Source: Streptomyces sp. TLI_235
GTDB lineage: Bacteria > Actinomycetota > Actinomycetes > Streptomycetales > Streptomycetaceae
Direction of reading: 5' to 3'
Assembly (NCBI GenBank): GCA_002300355.1
Contig: NSGV01000003.1
Span: 682,001 to 746,000, forward strand
DNA: 64,000 nucleotides
A model generated the notes under the pieces. The model was not told the DNA's origin. It searched no databases and saw nothing but the letters and a program-made list of their open reading frames with translations. A program made the translations under genes and the position numbers. Position 1 is the first letter of the stretch; every line of letters starts with the position of its first letter. Below, piece by piece: positions 1 to 9,069 of this stretch.

Positions 1-1194
1 ACGAAGTTCGTCCCGGAGGAGCTCGCTCCGGTGCAGCCGATCGGGCTGATGACGCTCAACGCGAATCCGACGAACTTCTTCGCCGAGACCGAGCAGGTCG
101 CCTTCCACCCCGGGCACCTGGTACCGGGGATCGACGTCACCGACGACCCACTTCTCGCCGGCCGCCTGTTCTCCTACCTCGACACGCAGATCAGCCGCCT
201 GGGCGGCCCCAACTTCGCCCAGATCCCGATCAACCGCACCCACGCCCCGGTCAACGACATGCTGCGCGACGGCTTCCACCAGGACGCCGTGCACAGCGGT
301 GTCGCCCCGTACAAGCCGAACTCCCTCGACGGCGGCTGCCCGTTCTTCGCCGGCGCGGGCGAGCGCGCCTTCATCGAACACCCCACCCCGATCGCGGCCG
401 CCTCGAAGGTCCGCGAGGCCCCCGCCTCGTTCGCCGACCACTTCAGCCAGGCGCGCCTGTTCTGGCTGAGCATGAGTCCGGTCGAGCGCGAGCACATCAT
501 CGCCGCCTACACCTTCGAACTCGCCAAGGTCTACGAACAGGCCATCAAGGAGCGCACCCTGCAGGTCCTCGCGAACATCGACCCCCAGCTGTGCGCCCAG
601 GTGGCCCAGGGCCTGGGTCTGCCCGCTCCGCAGCGCCCCGAGCACCTCGCCGACCCCGAGCCCAGCCCCGCCCTCTCACAGCTCGGCCGCACCTGGCCCA
701 CGACGGGCCGAGTCATCGGCATCATCACCGGCGCCGCCGATGATGTCGCCCTGGTCCGCCGACTCCGGGAGGCCGCCCTCGACGCGGGGCTGATGCCGTT
801 GATCATCGCGCCCACTGGGGCTCCCCTGGCCGAGGACCTCACCGTCCAGCGGACCTATGCCGCCGCGCGGTCCGTCGAGTTCGATGCGCTCCTGGTGGCC
901 GGCGTGCCCGCACCAGGAGCGGACGACCGCGGGGCCCGGGACGCCAAGTCCGGCGCCGTTGCGGGCGGGCAGTCCACGCTGGACTCCCGCGCCGTCCTGC
1001 TCGTCAACGAGGCCTGGCGGCACGCCAAGCCGATCGCCGGACTCGCAGACGCCCGCGCCCTGTGGACGGCAGCGGGAGTCGACCCGCGGGCACCCGGCGT
1101 CATCACCGCCACGGAGAACACCGAAGCCATCCCCGCCCTCGTGGACCTGCTCGGCACCCACCGCGTCTGGGAGCGATTCCCGGCAGCGAGCTGA
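1..1194 (+). CDS. katE: Large-subunit (HPII-type) catalase, 3' part
   Basis: Haem catalase that converts hydrogen peroxide to water and oxygen in the cytoplasm. The reading frame is open from base 1, so the start and the N-terminal catalytic His/Asn lie upstream; 397 residues are visible. The haem-ligand tyrosine region RLFSYLDTQ is present, followed by the SRLGGPNFAQIPINR segment conserved in clade 2 catalases. From about residue 230 there is an extra C-terminal flavodoxin/DJ-1-like domain (GRVIGIITGAADD onward, ending HRVWERFPAAS), which marks the long HPII/KatE type rather than small-subunit catalases. A strong hairpin follows the stop. Confidence 0.93.
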   Translation, partial: TKFVPEELAPVQPIGLMTLNANPTNFFAETEQVAFHPGHLVPGIDVTDDPLLAGRLFSYLDTQISRLGGPNFAQIPINRTHAPVNDMLRDGFHQDAVHSGVAPYKPNSLDGGCPFFAGAGERAFIEHPTPIAAASKVREAPASFADHFSQARLFWLSMSPVEREHIIAAYTFELAKVYEQAIKERTLQVLANIDPQLCAQVAQGLGLPAPQRPEHLADPEPSPALSQLGRTWPTTGRVIGIITGAADDVALVRRLREAALDAGLMPLIIAPTGAPLAEDLTVQRTYAAARSVEFDALLVAGVPAPGADDRGARDAKSGAVAGGQSTLDSRAVLLVNEAWRHAKPIAGLADARALWTAAGVDPRAPGVITATENTEAIPALVDLLGTHRVWERFPAAS

Positions 1195-1210
1195 AAGCCA
1201 ACCTCAGTAC

Positions 1211-1238
1211 CGCCCCCGGAACTCTGTCTCCGGGGGCG
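1211..1238 (+). terminator. Intrinsic-type hairpin after the catalase gene
   Basis: A perfect 10-bp stem (CGCCCCCGGA pairing with TCCGGGGGCG) with an 8-nt loop lies 17 nt after the catalase stop. There is no clear U tract, as is common for Streptomyces terminators. Confidence 0.7.
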
Positions 1239-1397
1239 CTGCCGTACCTCCCCCGAGTGAGGTCTGTGTGCGACGCCTGAATGTGGGTAATGTCGTATGA
1301 GACCACGACCGCATGGCCCCCTGGGCCCGAGAGTCGGTCGGGTCGGATCTGCCGCCCCAGACCCCGGCTGCGCCGCATCGCAGGCGAAGGAGTCGGG

Positions 1398-2043
1398 ATG
1401 GCCCTCACGGATCGCCGCACGGCGTCACCCCCGGAGACTGGCACTGGTACGGCCCACGGCCGGGGCGTCCCCGCGCCGTACGACGGGGTCTCGCCGTTCC
1501 CTCGTGTCGACCCCGCCGACCGGCACCGCGTCCCCCGGTGCAACCGGCCGCCACCGCCGCCGTGGTGGCGTTCCCGTTCATCGCGCTGGTGATCGCCGTC
1601 GGATGGCTGTGGGGCAGCCTCGTCGGCCCCACCGACCTGATCCTCGCCGCCGCGTTCTACTGCCTCACCCGCCTCGGCGTGACACTCGGCTTCCACCGCG
1701 GCCTCACCCATGGGAGCTTCACCCCGAACCGGCCGCTGAAGATCGCGATGGCGATCGCCGGGTCGATGAGCTTCCAGGGCGACGTGATCACCTGGGTCGC
1801 CACCCACCGCCGCCACCACGCCTACACCGACGCCTACACCGACCGCCCCGGCGACCCGCACTCCCCGTTCCGGTTCGGCACCAGCCTCACCGGCGAACTC
1901 CGCGGCCTGCTCCACGCCCACATCGGCTGGCTCTTCACCGCCGACGTCACCCCGCCCGCCCGCTACGCACCCGACCTCCTCGCCGACCCGGACCTGCGAG
2001 CCGTGTCCAGGGCGTTCCCCGCCCTGTGCGCGCTCTCCCTCGC
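1398..2043 (+). pseudogene. Acyl-CoA/fatty acid desaturase, frameshifted and 3'-truncated
   Basis: Membrane di-iron fatty acid desaturase fragment. The likely start is ATG 1398 (MALTDRRTASPPETG). The frame changes near 1531-1538, where adding one C to a CCCCC run would join RHRVP to the VQPAATAAVV segment. Two of the three histidine boxes are present: HRGLTH and HRRHH. Hydrophobic segments flank them. The third box (HNxHH) and the last third of the protein are missing because homology ends near 2043, where opposite-strand sequence of the next gene begins. Family length is about 300-340 residues; about 215 remain. Almost certainly non-functional. Confidence 0.85.
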
Positions 2044-2415
2044 GCCGGTGCGCACGGGCACGCCGACGTCGAGGGTCTCGATCATGTTCATCGGCTTCTT
2101 GCCGGACTTCCGCCCGGGCTTGCCGCCCCCGCCGAACGCCCCCATGACCTTGTCGACGAAGTTCTCCTTGATGCTCTTCGCCTTCTCACCGAGAAAGGCC
2201 TTGATCGGCGACTCGCCCTGCAGGACACGGGCGCCCACCTTCGGCAGCACACCCCCGTTCTCGGCAACGTCCCCGAGCTGACCCGTAAGATCGGAGACCT
2301 TGTCGCCCGCCTTCTCGACCAGGTGCTCCACCTGGGCCCCGAGATAGTGGACGGCCTCCTCACGCAGCTTGTCGAAACCCGACTTCTCGGGCGCCTCACG
2401 GTCCGTCGTGGCCAT
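1963..2415 (-). pseudogene. SRPBCC-type gas vesicle cluster protein (GvpZ-like), 3'-truncated
   Basis: The first ~123 residues look like the N-terminal half of the SRPBCC/cyclase protein found in actinomycete gas vesicle clusters: amphipathic helices (GFDKLREEAVHYLGAQVEHL), a GESPIKAFLGEKAKS segment, a GGGGKPGRKSGKK linker, then the start of the SRPBCC fold (MIETLDVGVPVRT). Beyond about 2047 the frame runs into antisense desaturase sequence, so the ligand-binding fold is lost. The start ATG 2415 has a GGAGG site that overlaps the stop of the upstream gene, showing they were co-translated. The family name rests on remembered synteny and is moderately sure. Confidence 0.6.
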
Positions 2416-2418
2416 GGC

Positions 2419-3288
2419 CTACCTCCTACGGGTGGAGCGCGTGGAGGACGTGCCGGACGCGGTCTTCTTCGCCGCACTCTTCCTGGCCGGGGCGTCCGCC
2501 TTCGGGCCCGCAGTCTTCTTCGCCGGGGCCTTCGCCGACCCGGTACGGCTCGCCGAACGCTTGGCGGCGGGAGCGGTCTTCGCCGGCGCCTTCTTGGCAG
2601 CCGGGGCCGCCTTCTTTGCCGCAGTCTTCTTGGCCGGCGCCGCGCGACCCGTCGAACCTTCGGCGGCGGAGGCGCTCTTCGCCGGCGCCTTCCTGGCCCG
2701 GGCCTTCTTCGCAGGCTTGCGTTCGGGCGAGGGCTCGGCCTCGGCCCTGCGCGCCGACCGCGAGGCACGCCCCGCGCCGCTCGTGGCCGCCCGCCTCCGC
2801 GCAGTCCGCCTCCGCGACGGTTCCTCCTCGTCCTCCGGCTCCTCCGGCTCCTCCGGCTCCTCGGGCTCTTCCTCGCCCTCCGGCTCCTCCGGCTCCTCCG
2901 GTTCCTCGGGCTCTTCCTCGTCCTCCGGCTCCTCCGGCTCTTCCTCATCCTCCGGCTCCTCGTCCTTCTCCTTCGGCTTGCCGATGTTGAGCGTGCGCTC
3001 GTGCAGGGATTCGGCGAACTCGCCGACGCGTCGGTTGGCCGCAGCGACCAACGCCTTCTTGCCCGTCTCCAGGAACTCCCCCTTGACCTGCTCGCTCAGC
3101 TCCGCGACCTGCGGAACCTCACCCAGTTTCTTGAGCCCTTCGGTGGCGAGCTGCCGCGGGTCGAGCCCGACCCGCCGTCCGGCGATGTAAGTCGCCACCG
3201 CGAAGGCGAGCCGCCCCTTCTTCGCCCGTCCGAGCACGTATCCGCCGGCGACGGCGGCGCCCAGAGCGACCTTGGTGGTGGTGTTCAT
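2419..3288 (-). CDS. GvpY-like protein with acidic and lysine/alanine-rich tail
   Basis: 289 residues from ATG 3288. Residues 1-40 include a short hydrophobic/glycine segment (ALGAAVAGGYVLG) and a basic stretch. Residues ~50-105 are an amphipathic helical region. Residues ~108-157 are a low-complexity Glu-Glu-Pro/Asp repeat, and the C-terminal ~130 residues are histone-H1-like (AKKTAAKK, APAKK repeats). This architecture matches the protein preceding the SRPBCC gene in Streptomyces gas vesicle clusters (GvpY). No structural gvpA/J/L genes are in the window, so it looks like an orphaned cluster remnant. The stop overlaps the RBS of the next gene. A role in gas vesicles or nucleoid binding is inferred only. 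Confidence 0.6.
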   Translation of the reverse strand: MNTTTKVALGAAVAGGYVLGRAKKGRLAFAVATYIAGRRVGLDPRQLATEGLKKLGEVPQVAELSEQVKGEFLETGKKALVAAANRRVGEFAESLHERTLNIGKPKEKDEEPEDEEEPEEPEDEEEPEEPEEPEEPEGEEEPEEPEEPEEPEDEEEPSRRRTARRRAATSGAGRASRSARRAEAEPSPERKPAKKARARKAPAKSASAAEGSTGRAAPAKKTAAKKAAPAAKKAPAKTAPAAKRSASRTGSAKAPAKKTAGPKADAPARKSAAKKTASGTSSTRSTRRR

Positions 3289-3695
3289 GAAGTCATCCCT
3301 TCGGCCCGTGCCCCTTCCCGATCGGGCACCGCGTCCAGGGGCACACACGCGGTGCGAGGGCCCGCACCCGCGACGGGAGCATTTGCTCCGGGCCCGCCAC
3401 CACGTTCCCGGCGAGCGCCGGACACACGCGACGCGGCCGGAGGGCCTGATCCACCTCGGCACGCGGGACGTCATGATGTCCCGTCACTCCCGACGACGGG
3501 GACCGAACGCGACTCGGGCGCGTCATCGGGGGCAGGCGACCGTCCACCGTCTCCCCATCCGCCCCAACCCGAAACGACGGGGCAGCCGCGCACGTCCGCT
3601 CGAGGAGAAGGGCGAACTGCTCGCCTACCAGCGGATCCGCCGCTACAGCGGCGCAGCGTCCTGTTGCGACGGCGGTCCGGGTCCTTGCGACCGCT
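3289..3695. other. Intergenic region, no supported gene
   Basis: About 400 nt between the divergent GvpY-like gene and the phosphatase gene. It should hold both promoters. Frames through it are arginine/proline-rich and look non-coding. Confidence 0.5.
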
Positions 3696-5033
3696 GTGGG
3701 GCAGGGTACATATGTGGATGAATACGACGTGGACGAGGCGCTGCAGCAGGCGCTCGACCGGCTGACCGCGCTGGCGCACATCAGCTCGGCGCTGGCCGGC
3801 ACCCTGGACGCGCGGGCCGGGCTGGAGCGGGCCTGCCGGATTCTCGCGCAGCGCCTGGGCGACTGGTGCGCGATCGACCTGCTCGCCGACGACGGGCGCC
3901 TGGAACGGATCACCGCCTCCCGCCGCGGCACCCCGCCGCGGGACGACGGGCGGTCGGTAACCGCGACGCGGCCGCCGGAGGCCGCGACCGGCCCGCTCGC
4001 CCGGGTGCTGCGCGGCGCCGGCCCGCTGCTGCTCACCGAGGCCGATCTGCGCCCCGTGCTCCGGCACGATCCGTGGGACGCCGCCGAGGACCGCGCCCTG
4101 GCACAGCAGGAGGCCGCGTGCGCGGTGATCGCACCGCTGCGCTCCCGCCGGGAGGTCCTCGGCGCGGTGACCGTCGCCCGCACCGGCAACCGGCCCCCGC
4201 TCACGGATTCAGACCTGCCGCTGGTCGAGGACATCGCCCATCGCATCGCCCTCGCGATCGACAACGCCCGGCTGCACCGGGAGACCGAGCACATCGCCGA
4301 ACGCCTCCAGCGCTCCCTGCTTCCCGCCGTCCCCCAGCCGAACCACCTCACCCTGGCCGCACGGTACGCGCCCGCGCACGGCACCGCCGAGGTCGGCGGC
4401 GACTGGTACGACGCCTTCGTCCTCCCTGCCGGGCGGACCGCACTGATCATCGGCGACGTCACCGGCCACGACCTGCATGCGGCTGTCACCATGAGCCAGC
4501 TACGCAACATGCTCCGCGGCATCGCCTGCGACCGCCAGGAACCGCCCGGCCGGATCCTCCACCGCCTCGACCTCGCCCAACACGCCCTCTACCCCGGCAC
4601 GACCGCGTCCTGCGTCTATGCCGTCGTCCAAGGGCCCGAGGGCGGGCCGTGGCAACTCGACCACGCCAGCGCCGGCCACCCGCCGCCGCTGCTGGTCACC
4701 CGCGACGGCGACACCCGCTTCCTCGAAGGCAGCGCCGGCGTCCTCCTCGGCGTCGACACCGCCCTGCCACGCCCCAGCGCCACTGATCCGCTGCCGCCGC
4801 TGTCCACCGTCCTGCTCTACACCGACGGCCTCATCGAACGCCGCGGCGAGAACCTCGACCGCGGCCTGGCCCGGCTGCGCCAGCACGCCGCCGCCCTCTC
4901 CCGCGAGGCCCCCGACACCCTTTGCGACGAACTCCTCACCGGCCTCGCCCCCGACGCCACCGACGACATCGCCCTCCTCGCCCTGCGCATCCCCACGGCC
5001 GGCGCAGGCCGATTCGCACGGCCACACCACTGA
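3696..5033 (+). CDS. GAF domain SpoIIE-type PP2C serine phosphatase
   Basis: Cytoplasmic PPM-family phosphatase that usually dephosphorylates anti-sigma factor antagonists (STAS proteins) in partner-switching control of sigma factors. Residues ~20-190 form a GAF sensor domain; residues ~225-435 the SpoIIE/PP2C domain. Metal-binding and active-site motifs are visible: [35 protein letters not shown] and the final TDDIALLAL. 445 residues from GTG 3696; GTG 3714 (VDEYDVDEAL) with a CAGGG site upstream is an equally good start. No HATPase kinase domain is fused. STAS genes elsewhere in this window are possible, unproven partners. Confidence 0.9.
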   Translation: MGQGTYVDEYDVDEALQQALDRLTALAHISSALAGTLDARAGLERACRILAQRLGDWCAIDLLADDGRLERITASRRGTPPRDDGRSVTATRPPEAATGPLARVLRGAGPLLLTEADLRPVLRHDPWDAAEDRALAQQEAACAVIAPLRSRREVLGAVTVARTGNRPPLTDSDLPLVEDIAHRIALAIDNARLHRETEHIAERLQRSLLPAVPQPNHLTLAARYAPAHGTAEVGGDWYDAFVLPAGRTALIIGDVTGHDLHAAVTMSQLRNMLRGIACDRQEPPGRILHRLDLAQHALYPGTTASCVYAVVQGPEGGPWQLDHASAGHPPPLLVTRDGDTRFLEGSAGVLLGVDTALPRPSATDPLPPLSTVLLYTDGLIERRGENLDRGLARLRQHAAALSREAPDTLCDELLTGLAPDATDDIALLALRIPTAGAGRFARPHH

Positions 5034-5126
5034 GCACCGGCCGACGCTGCCGGCATGACCACGCCCGGGCCAGACCGGCGTCCCGGAGACCAGCGGCGGT
5101 ACGCTGCCGGGGCACTGAGAAGCCCT

Positions 5127-5158
5127 GGGAGGCCGCCACCTACGGGTGGCGGCCTCCC
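5127..5158 (+). terminator. Strong hairpin downstream of the phosphatase gene
   Basis: A perfect 14-bp stem (GGGAGGCCGCCACC with its complement) with a TACG tetraloop, about 95 nt after the stop. Confidence 0.75.
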
Positions 5159-5174
5159 GGGTCTCTATCGCGTC

Positions 5175-5294
5175 GGGTTCTCGGACACACCGTCCGGGTG
5201 GAAATCGAGGACAACGGCCTCGTCCACATCCTGGCGCTCATCGCCGCCGGAGCCGGACACACCCGCGCATGCCCAGTCCCTGCGCCGAGGCTGA
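5175..5294 (+). pseudogene. C-terminal remnant of a DUF6296-like protein
   Basis: The plus strand encodes HTVRVEIEDNGLVHILAL, nearly identical to TVRVEIEDGGLVHVLDC in the minus-strand gene at 8752-9069. A frameshift follows, then PEPDTPAHAQSLRRG and a stop, matching the PVHAQPLYR end of that gene. The N-terminal half is missing. At about 5297 it abuts an opposite-strand remnant. Confidence 0.6.
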
Positions 5295-5299
5295 ATGCC

Positions 5300-5550
5300 A
5301 GCCCCGCCCGACCAACCGACGAAAGTTCTCCTTGCCCTCCGGGTCGTACAGGTCGACACCGGCGGCGAGCATCTCCCGGACGCCCACCGGCCACCGATGC
5401 CCACGCTCGGACGTGGCCACGAGCGGCCTCCAGCCCCCGGATCCCCGCCTCGGCGCGCCGCTGGTCTGCGACCGCGTCCATCCCGAAGTCCAGCGCCCGC
5501 ACGTAGGTGGCCACCCCGCGCCACGCAAGGTCGACGAGTTGCTCGCGCAC
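5300..5550 (-). pseudogene. Frameshifted remnant of an unknown protein
   Basis: Two minus-strand frames together look like one decayed protein: DLAWRGVATYVRALDFGMDA (frame of 5550) followed, after a frame change, by VREMLAAGVDLYDPEGKENF ending near 5300. Codon use is coding-like but the family was not recognised. The end coincides with the end of the plus-strand DUF6296-like remnant, so this is probably another rearrangement junction. Confidence 0.4.
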
Positions 5551-5904
5551 CCAGGGCTCGCCACGGCTGGCCGCCTACCCCTAGCGCATGCCGTCCCACT
5601 CGCACGCGTCAGGTCGGACAGGCCCCGGCCGGTGCCGCCGTGCCGGCCGAGCAGCCGCAGCTGGATGGCGGCGCCGACCCCGTCGGCTCTTCCGCTCGCC
5701 CGGCCCGGACAACGTGGACGGCTGGGAGGACCACGACGACTACGACGAAGAGGGTGGCTGGTCGCTGACCGCCCGGACACGGGCCGTGCTGCGCCTCGCG
5801 CTGGAGGACCTGGCCGGCACCGCGGCGCAGACGGCGGTACTGGGCGCGGCGAGCGAACACCTGACTGCGAAGGTGGCAGGGCCTGCACCGCGCCGGTGCG
5901 CCGG
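5551..5904. other. No supported gene
   Basis: A plus-strand stretch encoding DNVDGWEDHDDYDEEGGWSL near 5709-5768 has protein-like composition and could be a fragment of a lost gene, but no start, stop or family could be assigned. Confidence 0.3.
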
Positions 5905-6180
5905 TCAGCGGTCGTCGCTGGTCGGCCAGTGCCCCGTGGCCTTGCCCACCGCCACTGCACCCGCCCGGTCGAGCGCCGCTTTCACCAGCGCAAACACCGC
6001 GCCTTGCAGCGCCGCCGCAAGGAGCACCTCGCGCCAGGTGCGGTCCTCGTCCGTCGCGTTCGGGGCACCCTCGTGCCCGGCCACCTTCCACACGCGCTTG
6101 AACACGGCTCCCGCCAGCACACCGCCGAGGGCGCCCACCACCATGCCCACCGGCCGGTAGACGATCTTGGAAACGTTCAC
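5905..6180 (-). CDS. DUF4235 family small membrane protein
   Basis: 91 residues beginning MNVSKIVYRPVGMVVGALGG. This is the characteristic start of DUF4235 proteins, small actinobacterial membrane proteins of unknown function. There are two hydrophobic segments, residues ~10-27 and ~50-67 (VLLAAALQGAVFALVKAALD), with a charged loop between (HEGAPNATDEDRTW). Full length for the family. It is often found near general-stress genes, which agrees with its neighbours here. Confidence 0.85.
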   Translation of the reverse strand: MNVSKIVYRPVGMVVGALGGVLAGAVFKRVWKVAGHEGAPNATDEDRTWREVLLAAALQGAVFALVKAALDRAGAVAVGKATGHWPTSDDR

Positions 6181-6902
6181 GACCCGCTCCTCCTCGTGCT
6201 TCCGCGTTCACCCGGCGCCTGTCCACCCGGCCCATCCTCAACCACGACCGCCGCAAGGAATCGCGAGAAATGGGGTCTCGAGCGCTCGGGCCTGCAGCCG
6301 ACCGAGTGCTCTTGGTGCGGAACGCGACCGGGCCGCCGTCGTAGCCCCGGCAGGCGCATCCCCTACGAGGTCTTGGCGCGCGCGATCCATGGCGCCGTGC
6401 AGGTCAGCGGCGAGCAGCCGCCGTACCAGATGGGCGAGTCGGGCGCGACGGTGGTGCAGCGGGTGGGGTCGGTTCACTGGCCTGCGTCCTTCGTTACAGG
6501 TCTCCGACGGTTCGGCGGTGGTGGGGCGCGGCGGTTCTCGGCGGCCGCGCATGCCCCCAGGCGGGTCACCGTCTTCTCCCGCCCGCCAGCCGCATGCGTG
6601 CCCCGGCCGGTTTCCACCCGTTCGGCCCGCCCGCCGAGCCCGCCGAGAACCCCCGATGTTCACGGCACGAACCTGGGGCTCGGTGCCCGGAGAAGGCCGC
6701 CCGCGAGCGTGCACATCGCCACCTCGCCGACCCGTTCTGCGCCGGCACCTCAACGCTCGCCCGGGGCCCGTGGAGTGGTTTGGCCCAAGCACCCTGCGGC
6801 ATACGCCCACCTGCAGGCAAGCCCGGCGAATCAGGATGCCGGCAACCCCTCACCGGGCCGCTCCTGCGCACCACTCACCGCGCACCACACTCGGGAGTTC
6901 CC
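6181..6902. other. About 720 nt without a convincing gene
   Basis: All six frames were read; long open frames are Arg/Pro/Gly-rich shadows. A weak coding-like stretch on the minus strand near 6390-6480 (LAHLVRRLLAADLHGAMDRA) may be a fragment of a lost gene. Confidence 0.35.
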
Positions 6903-7058
6903 GTGATCATCCTCGGCGTCGTCCTGCTCGTCATCGGCTTCGTCACCGGGATATCGATCCTGTGGACCATCGGCATCGTTTTGGCCGTCATCGGCCTCGT
7001 CCTGTGGGTCGCCGGCCTCCTCGGCCACGCCGTCGGCGGCCGCCGCCACTACTACTGA
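6903..7058 (+). CDS. DUF6131 family small membrane protein
   Basis: 51 residues from GTG 6903. Almost the whole protein is two transmembrane helices (IILGVVLLVIGFVTGISILW and IGIVLAVIGLVLWVAGLLG) followed by the short polar tail GGRRHYY. The size, paired helices and GGRRHxY ending match the DUF6131 family of actinobacterial membrane peptides, whose function is unknown. It is too short for many gene callers. Confidence 0.8.
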   Translation: MIILGVVLLVIGFVTGISILWTIGIVLAVIGLVLWVAGLLGHAVGGRRHYY

Positions 7059-7311
7059 CCCCGACCCCGACCCTACGGTCAGCACACGGAGCGGGCGGTG
7101 GATCCGGTCACCGCCGGACGGCTTCCGTCTGCCCCACCGCCCCAGCTAGGCACCACGAAACCGACACAGCGTCAGACACGCCGCCGCCCGGGCTTCGGAC
7201 GAGTGCGTGTGCCCATTGGCGCGCGTCTCCTTCCGGCGGCGGTCCGCCGACGGCCGTTCCGGGAAGACTCCGGGCCCACGGAGCCGGTCGCGGGCCGCTA
7301 GGCTGCCCCGC

Positions 7312-7743
7312 ATGGGCATGTTCACGGCCATCGAGCAGGCGGTCCTGGAGGCGCAGCTGCAGTTGGAGGACGGCGGGTGGGAGCCGACAGCTGCGGATCT
7401 GCTGCTGACCCGGCAGACTGCCGTCGCGCTCGATGGTGCTGTCGGCCCGGCGGACGTGCAGGAGTCGCTGCCGCGGATCGAGCGTCTTGCCGGGCTGCGG
7501 GAGGCGCTCGCCGGCCTCGCTCTGGCTGTCGCGCGCATCCACGGCCACCTGGCATGGTTCCTCGCGCAGTGTGCGAGCGAGCTCGCCCCGGTTCTTCACT
7601 GGCGTGCCCTGCCCGCGCCCGACGGCCGCGCCTTCGGCGCCGTCCTCCCTACCACGGACCAACTTGCCGACGCCGAGCGGGCGGTGCGGCTGCTGGCCGC
7701 GATGCTCGCCCGCACCGGCGGCAGCGGGAAGCCGGACAGCTGA
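7312..7743 (+). CDS. Conserved hypothetical protein, helical
   Basis: 143 residues from ATG 7312 (MGMFTAIEQAVLEAQLQLED). No signal peptide or membrane segment. It is predicted mostly alpha-helical and Ala/Leu-rich, with a conserved-looking HLAWFLAQCASELAPVLHWR centre. Codon use is strongly coding-like. I do not recognise a named family; it resembles small Streptomyces hypotheticals. An ATG two codons downstream is an alternative start. Confidence 0.65.
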   Translation: MGMFTAIEQAVLEAQLQLEDGGWEPTAADLLLTRQTAVALDGAVGPADVQESLPRIERLAGLREALAGLALAVARIHGHLAWFLAQCASELAPVLHWRALPAPDGRAFGAVLPTTDQLADAERAVRLLAAMLARTGGSGKPDS

Positions 7744-7789
7744 CCGGCCATCGGCCTCACCGCCCTGGCTGACCGCCACACGGCCCTCG

Positions 7790-7925
7790 CCTTCGTACGG
7801 CGGCCTGCAATCGACCAGGCGGCCACCTGGCACGCCAATGGCGGTCTCGCCCACGCGCCGACCTCGCCACCCGCAACCAGCAGATCGCCCGGCCGCCCGC
7901 GGCCTCACCCCGTGGCCCGTCGTGC
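7790..7925 (+). pseudogene. Remnant of an Rpf-like transglycosylase domain
   Basis: Pieces in different frames reproduce the core of the protein at 42005-42679: YGGLQ, then DQAATWHANGGLAHAP, then DLATRNQQIA, then ARGLTPWPV. The DNA is clearly homologous to about 42213-42360 but has several indels and no start, signal peptide or stop. Confidence 0.6.
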
Positions 7926-8309
7926 TCGGCCTCATCGGCGTGACCGCTCACGACCTCCTCTACCTCCTCTTCATCGGCATCATCGTCCTCGTCACCGCCC
8001 TCGCCCTCGGAGGCGCACGCCTGCGCAAGACCGGTCACCGCACCGTGCGGTAGCCCCAAATTCCGCAACCGGTCCCAGTCGGGGCCTTGCGCTCTTCGTC
8101 AGGGAAGCGCCCGCGGCTTCAACCTGTCGCCGAAGATGCAGCACTGCTGTACTCCTGGCGCCGGGCACCGAACCCGACACGCGCGACGGTCGACAGACAT
8201 CGAACCGCCCCACCAAGGCGCGCCTGGTCGGCGCGTGGCCGGCACCGCGGCGGCACACGCCGGACGGCCCGCGGGTGCGGCGGAAGGCCGCGCCGCGCAT
8301 CGTGGAGGC

Positions 8310-8567
8310 ATGCCGAACAACCACTTCCATGCCAAGCAGTTCAGGCCGAACGTCCGTCTCCTCACCGTAGGCGCTGCCATGGCCGGTGCCGGGGCCTTCG
8401 TGGGCGTCGCAGGAGTGGCCCTGGTCGCCACCGCCCTGGCCACTGCCGGACGTCGGATGGTCACCGCCTGGGAAACCCACCCGGCAGAGATGGCCGCCCG
8501 CACCGCCCGCCAGGCCGCGTCCGCCTCCAGCGCTGCCCGCGATGCCTGGCGCTCCACCCCTGTCTGA
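8310..8567 (+). CDS. Small membrane protein of unknown function
   Basis: 85 residues from ATG 8310 (MPNNHFHAKQFRPNVRLLTV). One transmembrane helix spans residues ~18-43 (GAAMAGAGAFVGVAGVALVA), followed by a basic Ala/Ser-rich tail. A GGAGG lies only one base before the ATG, so an unusual initiation or another start is possible. A second, truncated copy of its last ~70 bp lies at 11481-11551, just past the IS110 element. Confidence 0.6.
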   Translation: MPNNHFHAKQFRPNVRLLTVGAAMAGAGAFVGVAGVALVATALATAGRRMVTAWETHPAEMAARTARQAASASSAARDAWRSTPV

Positions 8568-8751
8568 ACCGGGACCGACGAACCAGGGCCCGGTGCAGGA
8601 CCGCACACCGGCGCGGAACCTGGTCCGGGTCCGCCTTCCGGAACACGCCAGGACCGGACTTCGATGGCTGTCGCGAACTCTGACGACCTGCTCGGACCTG
8701 TCGAACGGACGGCTTTCTCTGCGGCGCCCGGTACGGACGGCATGACCTGCA

Positions 8752-9069
8752 CTATGGGCTGATCGTCGGCTTCGGCACGGTCCGCGGGCTGCGCGGGGGC
8801 TGCGGAGAGGTCGGTGGCCGATAGAGGGGCTGGGCGTGGACGGGGTTGTCCGGCACAGGTCGGCCAACGCAGTCCAGGACATGGACCAGACCGCCGTCCT
8901 CGATCTCGACCCGGACAGTGAAATCGGCATCCGCGTAAACCGGATGCCCGTGCGGCCCGAATCCGGCCTGCCGCTCCACCACGACAGTGTCCTGCTCCCC
9001 GTGGCACCCGGCGGGCCCGGGGAACGTGAGCATCCAGCGGTCGGCGCGGTTCTGCGTCACGGCGATCAC
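8752..9069 (-). CDS. DUF6296-like hypothetical protein
   Basis: 105 residues from GTG 9069, preceded by GGAGAGGA. Pattern: DRWMLTFPGPAG, then a VVVERQAG strand, then HPVYADADFTVRVEIEDGG, ending near PVHAQPL plus a proline-rich tail. Small beta-rich cytoplasmic protein of unknown function. Two broken relatives occur in this window (5175-5294 and 11704-11938), showing local duplication. The DUF6296 name is from memory and moderately sure. Confidence 0.55.
   Translation of the reverse strand: MIAVTQNRADRWMLTFPGPAGCHGEQDTVVVERQAGFGPHGHPVYADADFTVRVEIEDGGLVHVLDCVGRPVPDNPVHAQPLYRPPTSPQPPRSPRTVPKPTISP

Noticed and set aside
5146-6906. 586-codon plus-strand frame
   Set aside because: Low-complexity composition, no family similarity, and it runs over the DUF4235 gene and several remnants on the other strand.
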